The position numbers were made by a program, and so were the translations under genes. A DNA stretch of 64,000 bases. Source: Gordonia lacunae. GTDB lineage: Bacteria > Actinomycetota > Actinomycetes > Mycobacteriales > Mycobacteriaceae. The notes beneath the pieces are model-generated. The model was not told the DNA's origin. It saw only the letters and a list, made by a program, of their open reading frames with translations, and did not search any database. How positions within the stretch are numbered: the first letter of the stretch is position 1; each line of letters begins with the position of its first letter. The stretch covers positions 1 through 64,000 of the forward strand of contig NZ_NGFO01000005.1 of NCBI RefSeq assembly GCF_002149015.1, read 5' to 3'. Positions 29,244 to 38,677 of this stretch are shown here, one piece after another.

Positions 29244-30109
29244 TGAGCGCCGCCGGGGTGGGCCTGTCCACCGGGGAACCGACCGCACAGCGGCACTTCC
29301 TGACGACCGCGGCTACCGATGTGCCCACGGAATCGTCGTTCCGGGCGTGGTGGCGGCAGAGTCTCCCGCTGGCGGGCCGGCAGATCGTGGTGTTCGTCCG
29401 CGATGTCCCGACGCTGATGCAGGCGTTGCTCTTCCCGGCGCTGAGCATGCTCATGTTCAAGGTCGTGCTGGGCGACGCGATCGGCTCGGCGACCGGTCAG
29501 AACAGTGCATACGGCACCGTCCCGCTGGTGATCCTCGTCGGCGCGATGTTCGGATCGATCGCCTCGGCGACCCGGCTGAACCGGGAACGGGCGACCGGTT
29601 TGCTCGCCCGGTTGTACGTCCTGCCGATCCACCGGGCGGCAGATCTCACCTCGCGGGTGATGTCCGAACTGGTGCGCATCCTGGTGACGACGCTCATCCT
29701 CCTGGCCGCCGGCCACCTCATCGGCTTCCGGTTCACCCAGGGGCTGGGTCCGGCGATCGGGCTCGTGCTGGTCGCACTCGCCTACGGCACCGCCTTCGCG
29801 ACCCTGACGCTCGCCCTCGCCGTCAGCGCGCGCCCGGGTGCGCCGATCGTGCCGTATCTCGGTCTGGCCTCGAGCCTGCTGATGTTCTTCAACTCCGGCT
29901 TCTCACCGATCAGTGCATATCCGGGGTGGCTGCAACCGATCGTGGCGAATCAGCCGATGACGCCGGCTATCGAGACGATGCGGGCGTTGGCGGCGGGTGG
30001 ACCTCTCGCGGAGAATCTCACGAAAGTCGCGGTTTGGACCGTGGTGATTCTGGTCATTTCCATTTATCCGGCTCTTCGCGGTTATCGGAAAGCCGCGAGG
30101 GACCGATGA
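29243..30109 (+). CDS. DrrC-like ABC-2 permease
   Basis: A 288-aa protein with about six membrane segments. It repeats the DrrB pattern (LASSLLMFFNSGFSPISAYP, NQPMTPAIETMRALAAGG), so the pair probably arose by duplication and forms a heterodimer. The ATG is inside the upstream stop. It is the last gene before the 372-bp spacer that leads to NRPS1; cotranscription with the NRPS genes is possible but a hairpin lies between. Confidence 0.87.
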   Translation: MSAAGVGLSTGEPTAQRHFLTTAATDVPTESSFRAWWRQSLPLAGRQIVVFVRDVPTLMQALLFPALSMLMFKVVLGDAIGSATGQNSAYGTVPLVILVGAMFGSIASATRLNRERATGLLARLYVLPIHRAADLTSRVMSELVRILVTTLILLAAGHLIGFRFTQGLGPAIGLVLVALAYGTAFATLTLALAVSARPGAPIVPYLGLASSLLMFFNSGFSPISAYPGWLQPIVANQPMTPAIETMRALAAGGPLAENLTKVAVWTVVILVISIYPALRGYRKAARDR

Positions 30110-30481
30110 TCGCGAACCGATCCCATACCGTCGGGGTAACGAATGACACCCGGTATGGCCCCAATGCGGGCGACGCCGAGTGTGCCCTCACCCTCCGGCG
30201 GCGCATCGGCGCTGGTCAGCGGCCCGTGTACGGCGGAAGGCGGTTCGCGGGTGCCGTCACCTCGCCGCGCGTGGACACGCCCAAGGGCGTAACAAGGAAG
30301 GTGGGTACGGCGATGGCATTCACAGAGGCTGGCCCTGCATCCCGGTTTCATGAGACCCCCTCGCGTGAAATAGCATGGAGATTCTGTGTCGGCGTCCGAT
30401 GTGGAGGGTCTGAACGATTACCAACGGCAGTGTCGTGAGGTCTAATCGACTGCAGGACTAGCGAGGGAGTGTTCAGAGGAC
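30110..30481 (+). promoter_or_regulatory. Spacer before NRPS1 with a hairpin and candidate -10
   Basis: No coding sequence is supported in 372 bp. A hairpin with perfect 8-bp arms CCATACCG (30123-30130) and CGGTATGG (30151-30158) and an inner GGGT/ACCC pair starts 14 nt after the exporter stop; no T-run follows, so it is a partial terminator, mRNA-stabilising end or operator. TAGCAT (30371-30376) is a possible -10 for NRPS1. AGAGGA (30475-30480) directly precedes the GTG start, closer than usual. Confidence 0.4.
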
Positions 30482-33400
30482 GTGGCAATCGCCGATTACC
30501 GTGCCGGTACGCCGGGTGACGTGGACGAGACCATCGAGGTCCTCCCGCTCACCGCGGCGCAGCGCGGCATGTGGTTCGCCGAGTCGCTGTCGTCCGAGTA
30601 CTCGGTCAACATCGCTCAGTACGTGGACATCCGTCATGCGCCGGGCGGATTGGACGTCGAGTTGTTCGCCCAGTGCTGTGTCGAGGTGGGCAAGCTCGTC
30701 GAGTCGCCGTTCGTCCGCCTGACCGAGATCGACGGCATCCCGATGCAGTACGTGGACGTCGACTTCGATCAGACCGTCGACATCCTCGACTTCCGGTCCG
30801 AGCCCGACCCGGTCGCGGCGGCGACGGAATGGATGCAGGCCGAGTACCGGCAACCGGTCGATCTCCTCAACGACCAGTTCATCATCGTCTCGATCCTGTT
30901 GATCTCGGATGAGCGCACATTCTGGTACAACCGTGCCCACCACATCATCATCGACGGCTATGCCGCGCTGTCGATCATGCGGCGCACCGTCGACCGCTAC
31001 AACGCCCTCCGCCGGGGTGAGGAGCCGCGCGACAAGGCCCCCGCCACCATGGCCGACATCGTCGCCTACGAGGAGACGTATCAGGGCAGTACCCGGCGGG
31101 AGACCGACCGTGCGCACTGGCTCGAACGCGTCGCGGATCTGCCGGAGCGGGTGACACTGTCGAAGGTCGGCACGACCGGATCGCTCTCGTTCGACAACGT
31201 CGTCTCCAGCGCCGCACTCGACCCGGAGCGGCAACGCCGGTACGAGACCCTCGCCGGTGAGTTGAACAGTTCCCTCGCGGTGCTGATGACCTCCGCCTTC
31301 GGCGCTTTTCTCGCGCGGATGAGCAACCACGACGACATCGTTCTGAGTCTTCCGGTCACCGGTCGCGCCACCGCCAAGATCAAGATCTCCGGTGGCATGG
31401 TGTCCAACATCCTGCCGATCCGGTTGCGCGAGGTGTCGTCGAAGTCGGTCCGCGAGCTGATCCAGACCGCGCAGCTGGAGCTGACCGGCGCACTGCGCCA
31501 CCAGCGGTACCGGTCCGACGACATCCGTCGCGACGCCGGTCTCGACCAGAGTTCGGTCTCGTTCGGACCCACCATCAACATGGTGTTCTTCGACGAGCAG
31601 GTCGCCATCGACGGCACCGACATGGAGTACCGGATCCTGACCTCGGGCATCCTCGAAGATCTCCTGATCAACCTCTACCAGTCGAGTCCCGGCGCCCCGC
31701 TCGTCGTGGACCTGCACGGCAACCCGCACCTCTATTCACCGGCCGAACTCGATGCGCTGCACGGCCGATTCCTGACGTTCCTCGACCGGTTCCTGTCCGA
31801 TGCCGCTCTCGACACCCCGGTTGCCGACGTCGGCCTGCTGGTGGACAGCGACACCCGGCTGCTCGAGGCCCTTCCGCAGCCTCGTCCCCGCGCGAGCACG
31901 TCGACCCTCGTCGAGTTGTTCGACGACGTCGCCACCGCCCATCGTCATCGCGGAGCCGTCTCCGATGCCGACGGCGTGACACTGAGTTACGCCGAACTCG
32001 CGAGTCGCTCGGACGCGATGGCGCGATCGCTGCGCGCCCGGGGGATCGGGGCGGGCGATCTGGTGGGTGTGGCGACCGCACGGGACACGAGTCTGGTGGT
32101 CGTCATGCTCGCCGTGCTGAAGGCGGGTGCGGGGTACCTCCCCCTGGACACCGGCAACCCGGAAGAGCGGCTGCGCTACATCGTCCACGACGCCGCCCCG
32201 GCGTGCCTGGTCGTCTCCGACGGCGACCGGCCCGGGTGGGCGGGGGAGTGCGAGGTCGTCCAGACCGGGCAGCTCCTCGACGAGGCGCGGACGCCCGAGG
32301 CCGCCGCGGTCCCGGTGCCGCGCGGACCGATGACGCCCGAGGCGACGGCCTACGTCATCTACACGTCCGGCTCGACCGGGGCGCCCAAGGGCGTCGAGAT
32401 CGTGCACCGCAACGTGGCCACGCTGCTCGAGGCGGCCTCCGCCGACTTCGACTTCACGCCCGAGGACGTGTGGTCGGTCTTCCACTCCTACGCCTTCGAC
32501 TTCTCCGTATGGGAGATCTTCGGTCCGCTGCTCACCGGTGGACGTGCCGTGATCGTGGACCGGATGGTCGCCCGCGCGCCCGCCGAGTTCCTGCAGTTGC
32601 TCGCCGACGAGCAGATCACGGTGGCGTCCCTCACCCCGTCTGCGTTCAGCATCGTGGCCGACGTCCGGCGCCGCACCGGGACCCCGTTGGCGTTGCGCTA
32701 CATCGTCTTCGGCGGCGAGGAACTGCGCTTCGACGAGGTGCACAACTGGTACGAGTCGTTCGGCGACGAGATCGAGCTCGTCAACATGTACGGCATCACC
32801 GAGACGACGGTTCACGTCACCTACCGTCCGCTCGATCCCGATCTGGTGCGCGGCGAGAGCGCCAGCCTCATCGGCCGCCCGCTGAACTCGTTGGGCCTGC
32901 GGGTCCTCGACAACCGCCTGCGGCCGGTACCCGAGGGTGCCGTCGGCGAGATCTACGTCGTCGGTGAGCAACTCGCGCGCGGGTACCGCAACCGCCGTGG
33001 GCTCACGGCCACCCGGTTCGTCGCCGATCTCGACGGCACCGGTGAGCGGATGTACCGCTCCGGCGATCTCGGCCGACGTATCGGTACCGACGTCCAATAT
33101 CTGGGCCGCGCCGACACACAGGTCCAGTTGCGGGGGTTCCGGGTCGAGTTGGGCGAGGTCGAGACGGCGTTGCGCGCGGTCGACGGGGTCGCCGCGTCGG
33201 CCGCGGTCGTCACCGATGCGGCATCGGCCGGCGGGGCGAAACTGATCGGCTATGCCGTCGTCGAAACCGGTTGCGAGCTGGACGAATCCGCCATCCGTGA
33301 GCAGGTCCGCGCCCGTGTGCCCGGTTACATGGTGCCCGACGTCGTCATGCTCATCGACGAACTGCCCCTCACCGCGAACGGCAAGCTGAACCGGCAGGCG

Positions 33401-36400
33401 CTGCCCGCTCCGGTGTTCGCGCGTGACGAACGGGTCGCCTACGTCGCGCCGTCGACCCCGCGCGAGCGCGAAGTCGTCACCATCGTCGAAGAACTGCTCG
33501 ACATCGAGCCGATCGGATTGCAGGACAACATCTTCGCGCTCGGCGCGGATTCGCTGACCGCGGCCCGGCTGGCGTCGCGCCTGCGCACCGTCGCCGGCCT
33601 CGACATCAAGCTGGCCAATGTCTTCGAGAGCCAGAGCCTCGGCGACATCATCCGGGTCGCGACACCGGTGGCCGACGACGCCGCCACGCGGCGGCCCGAA
33701 CTCGTTCCGCAGCCGCGACCGGATCGGATCCCGCTGGCGTTCAGCCAGCGTCGCCTCTGGTTCATCAACCGGCTGGACCCGACGTCGGCGGCCTACAACA
33801 TCCCGGGGGCGGTGCGGCTCGGCGCCGACGTCGATGTCGCCGCGCTGGCCGCCGCGATCGACGACGTGATCGCGCGACACGAGCCTTTGCGGACCACGTT
33901 CCCGGACGAGGACGGCGAGACCTTCCAATTCATCCACTCGGCCGAGGCCGCCGCCGCGGCCCGGCTGTTCGACGTGGTCGACGTGGCACCGGTCGACACC
34001 GACCGCAGGCTCGCCGACTTCGCGGTGACCGGCTTCGACCTGAACTACGAATACCCCGTCCGCGCACGACTTTTCCGCGCCGTCGCGCCCGACGGGACGC
34101 TTGACCACGTCTTGATCGTCGTCATGCACCACATCGTCGGCGACGGTGCCTCGCTCGGTCCGCTGATCACCGACGTCCTGACGGCGTACGCCGCGCGCCT
34201 CGCCCACCAGGAGCCCGCCTGGCGTCCGCTGCCGGTGCAGTACGCCGACTACGCACTGTGGCAGCGCGAGGTCCTGGGGGAGGCCACCGACGAGACCTCG
34301 CTGATGTCGGCTCAGCTCGACTTCTGGCGCACCGAACTGGCGGGGATGCCCGAGCTCATCTCGTTGCCCACCGATCGGGCGCGACCCATCCGCCCGTCCG
34401 GTGCGGGCGGGTACGTCGACACGCTGCTCGACGCCGACACGGTCGCCCGGTTGCACGCGGTGGCCGCCCAGCACGGGGTCACCGTCTTCGCGATCTTCCA
34501 CGCCGCACTCGCCGTGATGCTCTCGCGCCTCAGCGGTAGCGACGACGTGGCGATCGGCACCGCGATCGCCGGCCGGGACGAGCCCGAGCTCACCGAGCTG
34601 ATCGGCATGTTCGTCAACACCCTCGTGCTGCGCACCCGGGTGCACCCCGACACCGACCTCACGAAGCTGCTCAACGAGGCCAATCACACTCGCGCCCAGG
34701 CCCTCAGCAACGCCGACGTGCCGTTCGAGCAGGTCGTCGACGCGGTGGGTGCCCGCCGCTCCACGGCGCATTCCCCGCTGTTCCAGGTCGAACTGGTGAT
34801 GCAGCACGACCAGGTCGAGAGGCTGTTCCAGGACGAGGCGGGCATCAGCCTCATCGACGCGCGGGCCCCGTTCGCGAAGTACGACCTCTCGCTCAGCGTC
34901 GTCGAGTACTCCGACACCGGCGACCACGCGGGCCAGATCTCGGTGGCCTTCGGATATGCGCGTGACCTCTTCGACGAGTCGACCGTCGAGCGGTTCGCGC
35001 GCTACCTTCACGACGTACTCGGCGCGATCGCCGGCTCGCTCGAGGCGGACGACGCCGGCCGGTCGTTGCGCGTCGACGACCTCTTCGCCTTCCCCGAGAC
35101 CGAGGTGGACACGGTCCGGGGGTGGTCACGCGGCGCCCCGCACGAGCTCACCGCACCCGATCTGGCGTCCGCGCTGCTCGCCGGGTACCGGCAGGACCCC
35201 GACGCGGTCGCATTGGTCTTCGCCGACCGCGAACTCACCTACGCCGAGTTCGCCTCGCGGGCGTCGACTCTCGCGCGCCGGTTGGTCGACGACGGCGTCG
35301 GCCCGGATGTCGCGGTGGCCGTGTGCATCCCGCGTTCGGTGGAACTGCTGGTCGCGGTGCACGCGATCGTGCTCGCCGGTGGCCAGTACGTGCCGCTCGA
35401 CACCGAGGCGCCGTCCGACCGTGCCGACTACATGCTCGAGACCGCCGGTACCCGGCGCGTCCTGGTCGGGCCGGGACCCCGCCCCGCCGTCGTGGACGAT
35501 CTCGCCGACCGCGTGACCGTCACCGTGGTCGACGCCTCGACCGATGCGGACGTGCCGGGCGAACCGTTCACCCCGGACGAGCGACACATGCCCCTGGGGC
35601 CGGAGAACGCGGCGTACACGATCTTCACCTCCGGCTCCACCGGACGGCCCAAGGGTGTGGTCGTGTCACATCGCGCGATCGTCAACCGCCTCGACTGGAT
35701 GCAGGAGCACTACACGCTCACCCAGCGCGACGTGGTGCTGCAGAAGACGCCGGTGACGTTCGACGTGTCGGTGTGGGAACTGTTCTGGCCCTTCATCTCC
35801 GGTTCCCGACTGGTCGTCGCGGTACCCGGTGGGCACGGCGACCCGTCCTACCTCGTCGACATCATCCAGCGCGAGGACGTCACCACGCTGCACTTCGTGC
35901 CGTCGATGTTGTCCACCTTCCTCGACGTCGTCGGCGCCGACCGGCTCGCCGAGCTGAGTTCGCTGCGACAGGTGTTCACCTCGGGCGAGGCCCTGACCGC
36001 CTCGACCGCGGGTGGTCTGCGCACCGCGTTGCCCGCCGTCGGGTTGCACAACCTGTACGGGCCGACCGAGGCCGCCGTCGACGTCACCGAACACAACGTC
36101 CGCGGTTCGGAGACCGTCGTCCCGATCGGGCGGCCGGTGCCGAACACGACGATCCACATCCTCGACCACCGGCTGCGGCCCCTGCCGGTCGGTGTGCCCG
36201 GCGAGATCTATCTCGGCGGCGTCCAGCTGGCCCGCGGGTACGTGTCGCAGGGCCGGCTGAGCGCGGAGCGCTTCGTCGCCGACCCGTACGGCCCGCCCGG
36301 GTCGCGTCTGTACCGGACCGGTGACCTCGGCAAGTGGAGCCCGGCAGGGGAGATCGAATACCTGGGCCGCAACGACTTCCAGGTGAAGTTGCGCGGTCAG

Positions 36401-38677
36401 CGGCTGGAGCTCGGTGAGATCGAGTCCGCGCTGATGTCGGTGCCGGGTATCGTCCACGCGGCGGTGACGGTCGCCGACCTCGCCGCGGGGCAGAGCCTCG
36501 TGGCCTACTACTCGCCCGACTCCGTCACCCCGGCCGACGCGCAGTCGCACCTGAACGGGACCGTGCCGGAATTCATGGTGCCGACGATCTGGATGCCGCT
36601 GCCGACCATGCCGCTCAACTCGGCGGGCAAGGTCGATCGCAAGGCGTTGCCCGCACCGGTGATCGAGACCGCCGAGTTCGTGCCGGCGAGCACGGAGACC
36701 GAACGGATCATCGCGCGGGTCTTCGCCGATGTCCTTGGCGTGGACCGGATCAGCGTGGCCGAGTCGTTCTTCGACCTCGGCGGCAATTCGCTGAGCGCGA
36801 CCAAGGTCGCCGCCCGGTTGTCCGCCGACCTGGAGGTCGACATCCCGGTCGCCGCGGTGTTCGACGCACCGTCGGTACAGGCGATGGCGACATTCGCCAG
36901 CGACCACGGAACCCCCTCGCGCCGTCCGCGTCTGGCGGCTCGCACGCACGGCGACCGCGCGCCGCTGTCGGCCGTGCAGCGCGGGATGTGGCTGATCAAC
37001 CGCGCCGATCCGGCGTCGCCCGCCTACAACGTCGCGATGGCGTTGCGCCTGTCGGGACAGTTGGACACCGACGCGATCGGCGGGGCCATCGAGGACCTCA
37101 TCGACCGCCACGAGTCGATGCGGACGCGGTATCCGCTCGTCGACGGCGAGCCGATCCAGCTCGTGCTCGACCTGGACGCCGCGCTGGATCTGCTCGAGCG
37201 CAGCGTCGTCGATGTCGACGGCGATCCGGTTCCGGTGATCGCCGAGTTCACCGGCCGCGGCTTCGACGTCACCGTCGCACCGCCGCTCCGGATGATGTTG
37301 CTGCGACTCACCGACACAGAGCACATCCTGGTCTTCGTCGTGCATCACATCACCGCCGACGGCGCCTCGATGCTGCCCCTCGCCACCGACGTGATGACGG
37401 CGTACTCGGCGCGCGTGTCCGGCCGGCGGCCGGAATGGGCGCCGCTGGCGGTGCAGTATCTCGACTACACGCTGTGGCAGCAGGAGGCCCTCGCCGTTCC
37501 CGGTCCCGACGGGACGACCGAGGCGGACCGTCAGCTCGCGTACTGGTCCGACCGGCTCCGCAACGCACCGGCCCGGCTCGAACTGCCGACCGATCGACCG
37601 CGACCGCGCACTCCGTCCTTCGTCGGCGACGAGGTGCGCTTCGACATCGACGGCTGCCTGGTGCGCAAACTCGAGGCGGTCGCGCGCCAGCACAACGCGA
37701 CACTCTTCATGGTGATGCAGACCGCACTCGTGGTGTTGCTGAGCCGGCTGACCACCCAGCGCGACATCGTGATCGGCACGCCGTTCGCCGGGCGGGGTCA
37801 GCCCGAACTCGACGGCGTCGTCGGCATGTTCGTGAACACGCTGGCCCTGCGCTCGCGGCTGCAGGACGAAGAGAAGTTCGCCGAGCTCCTCCAGCGCGTG
37901 CGCGACGAGGATCTGGCCGACATGGCGAACGCCGAAATCGCGTTCGATACGATCGTGTCATCTGTTCTCTCCTCCCCGCCCACCAGTTACAACCCGATCT
38001 ATCAGGTGATGTTCGCCTACCAGAACTTCACCATCCCCTCGCTCGACATGGACTCGATGACGATTGCACCGATATCCGAGCAGTTGACCCCAGCCAAGGT
38101 GGATCTTCAGCTCACGTTGTTCCCGGACGATTTCGGTGCACCGGCAGCAAAGGACGCTGATTCAATGACGGGCCAGTTGATCTACGCCGCCGACATCTTC
38201 ACCAAGAGCACTGTCGAGACCTACGCGCAGCGCTATCTGCGCGTCCTCGAGGAGGTGTCGGAGAACCCTCAGGTGCTGGTGGGCGACATCGACATCGCGA
38301 CGGCTGCCGAGCAGGTGGCGGCCGACGAGATCGCCGGTGCCGAACTCGCCGTCGCGCTCCCCGATCTCGTCGCCCGTGCCACGGCCGCGGCGCCCGATGC
38401 CGTCGCGGCCGCGCACCAGGGGGCAGAGGTAACGTTCGCGGTGCTGTCGTCGATCAGTGATGCGATGGCCGCCGCACTCCCGGATCCGGACTCGGCCCTC
38501 ACCACCGCGCTGATGAGCCTGCTGCCGGGCCTCGCGGTGTCGGGGCCCGACGCGCTCGGTGACGTGCTGGGCGAGCTCCGCACCAACGCCCTGGGGACAC
38601 TGGACGGGGCCGTGTCCGGAGGCGGGTCCCGCGGGAACGAAGCAGTGCAGTCGACCAAAGGAATGACTCAGACGTGA
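30482..38677 (+). CDS. Nonribosomal peptide synthetase 1 (C-A-T-C-A-T-C + A relic)
   Basis: A 2731-aa NRPS. Order: C1 (~20-450; HHIIIDG at 153), A1 (~470-976; YTSGSTG at 627), T1 (Ser1024), C2 (~1083-1520; HHIVGDG ~1216), A2 (~1557-2055; FTSGSTG at 1715), T2 (Ser2103), C3 (~2158-2605; HHITADG ~2288), then ~110 residues like the first part of an A domain (LPDLVARATAAAPDAVAAA...) but without any A core. C1 resembles the EntF starter type (LTAAQRGMWFAE) and should accept an acyl or aryl starter. Pocket residues aligned by eye to GrsA give A1 DFWSVGMVHK (Thr-like) and A2 DVWHFSLVDK (Ser). C3 has no A domain in cis and should pass the chain to the A-T start of NRPS2, overlapped by GTGA. GTG start with AGAGGA close upstream. 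Confidence 0.93.
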   Translation: MAIADYRAGTPGDVDETIEVLPLTAAQRGMWFAESLSSEYSVNIAQYVDIRHAPGGLDVELFAQCCVEVGKLVESPFVRLTEIDGIPMQYVDVDFDQTVDILDFRSEPDPVAAATEWMQAEYRQPVDLLNDQFIIVSILLISDERTFWYNRAHHIIIDGYAALSIMRRTVDRYNALRRGEEPRDKAPATMADIVAYEETYQGSTRRETDRAHWLERVADLPERVTLSKVGTTGSLSFDNVVSSAALDPERQRRYETLAGELNSSLAVLMTSAFGAFLARMSNHDDIVLSLPVTGRATAKIKISGGMVSNILPIRLREVSSKSVRELIQTAQLELTGALRHQRYRSDDIRRDAGLDQSSVSFGPTINMVFFDEQVAIDGTDMEYRILTSGILEDLLINLYQSSPGAPLVVDLHGNPHLYSPAELDALHGRFLTFLDRFLSDAALDTPVADVGLLVDSDTRLLEALPQPRPRASTSTLVELFDDVATAHRHRGAVSDADGVTLSYAELASRSDAMARSLRARGIGAGDLVGVATARDTSLVVVMLAVLKAGAGYLPLDTGNPEERLRYIVHDAAPACLVVSDGDRPGWAGECEVVQTGQLLDEARTPEAAAVPVPRGPMTPEATAYVIYTSGSTGAPKGVEIVHRNVATLLEAASADFDFTPEDVWSVFHSYAFDFSVWEIFGPLLTGGRAVIVDRMVARAPAEFLQLLADEQITVASLTPSAFSIVADVRRRTGTPLALRYIVFGGEELRFDEVHNWYESFGDEIELVNMYGITETTVHVTYRPLDPDLVRGESASLIGRPLNSLGLRVLDNRLRPVPEGAVGEIYVVGEQLARGYRNRRGLTATRFVADLDGTGERMYRSGDLGRRIGTDVQYLGRADTQVQLRGFRVELGEVETALRAVDGVAASAAVVTDAASAGGAKLIGYAVVETGCELDESAIREQVRARVPGYMVPDVVMLIDELPLTANGKLNRQALPAPVFARDERVAYVAPSTPREREVVTIVEELLDIEPIGLQDNIFALGADSLTAARLASRLRTVAGLDIKLANVFESQSLGDIIRVATPVADDAATRRPELVPQPRPDRIPLAFSQRRLWFINRLDPTSAAYNIPGAVRLGADVDVAALAAAIDDVIARHEPLRTTFPDEDGETFQFIHSAEAAAAARLFDVVDVAPVDTDRRLADFAVTGFDLNYEYPVRARLFRAVAPDGTLDHVLIVVMHHIVGDGASLGPLITDVLTAYAARLAHQEPAWRPLPVQYADYALWQREVLGEATDETSLMSAQLDFWRTELAGMPELISLPTDRARPIRPSGAGGYVDTLLDADTVARLHAVAAQHGVTVFAIFHAALAVMLSRLSGSDDVAIGTAIAGRDEPELTELIGMFVNTLVLRTRVHPDTDLTKLLNEANHTRAQALSNADVPFEQVVDAVGARRSTAHSPLFQVELVMQHDQVERLFQDEAGISLIDARAPFAKYDLSLSVVEYSDTGDHAGQISVAFGYARDLFDESTVERFARYLHDVLGAIAGSLEADDAGRSLRVDDLFAFPETEVDTVRGWSRGAPHELTAPDLASALLAGYRQDPDAVALVFADRELTYAEFASRASTLARRLVDDGVGPDVAVAVCIPRSVELLVAVHAIVLAGGQYVPLDTEAPSDRADYMLETAGTRRVLVGPGPRPAVVDDLADRVTVTVVDASTDADVPGEPFTPDERHMPLGPENAAYTIFTSGSTGRPKGVVVSHRAIVNRLDWMQEHYTLTQRDVVLQKTPVTFDVSVWELFWPFISGSRLVVAVPGGHGDPSYLVDIIQREDVTTLHFVPSMLSTFLDVVGADRLAELSSLRQVFTSGEALTASTAGGLRTALPAVGLHNLYGPTEAAVDVTEHNVRGSETVVPIGRPVPNTTIHILDHRLRPLPVGVPGEIYLGGVQLARGYVSQGRLSAERFVADPYGPPGSRLYRTGDLGKWSPAGEIEYLGRNDFQVKLRGQRLELGEIESALMSVPGIVHAAVTVADLAAGQSLVAYYSPDSVTPADAQSHLNGTVPEFMVPTIWMPLPTMPLNSAGKVDRKALPAPVIETAEFVPASTETERIIARVFADVLGVDRISVAESFFDLGGNSLSATKVAARLSADLEVDIPVAAVFDAPSVQAMATFASDHGTPSRRPRLAARTHGDRAPLSAVQRGMWLINRADPASPAYNVAMALRLSGQLDTDAIGGAIEDLIDRHESMRTRYPLVDGEPIQLVLDLDAALDLLERSVVDVDGDPVPVIAEFTGRGFDVTVAPPLRMMLLRLTDTEHILVFVVHHITADGASMLPLATDVMTAYSARVSGRRPEWAPLAVQYLDYTLWQQEALAVPGPDGTTEADRQLAYWSDRLRNAPARLELPTDRPRPRTPSFVGDEVRFDIDGCLVRKLEAVARQHNATLFMVMQTALVVLLSRLTTQRDIVIGTPFAGRGQPELDGVVGMFVNTLALRSRLQDEEKFAELLQRVRDEDLADMANAEIAFDTIVSSVLSSPPTSYNPIYQVMFAYQNFTIPSLDMDSMTIAPISEQLTPAKVDLQLTLFPDDFGAPAAKDADSMTGQLIYAADIFTKSTVETYAQRYLRVLEEVSENPQVLVGDIDIATAAEQVAADEIAGAELAVALPDLVARATAAAPDAVAAAHQGAEVTFAVLSSISDAMAAALPDPDSALTTALMSLLPGLAVSGPDALGDVLGELRTNALGTLDGAVSGGGSRGNEAVQSTKGMTQT

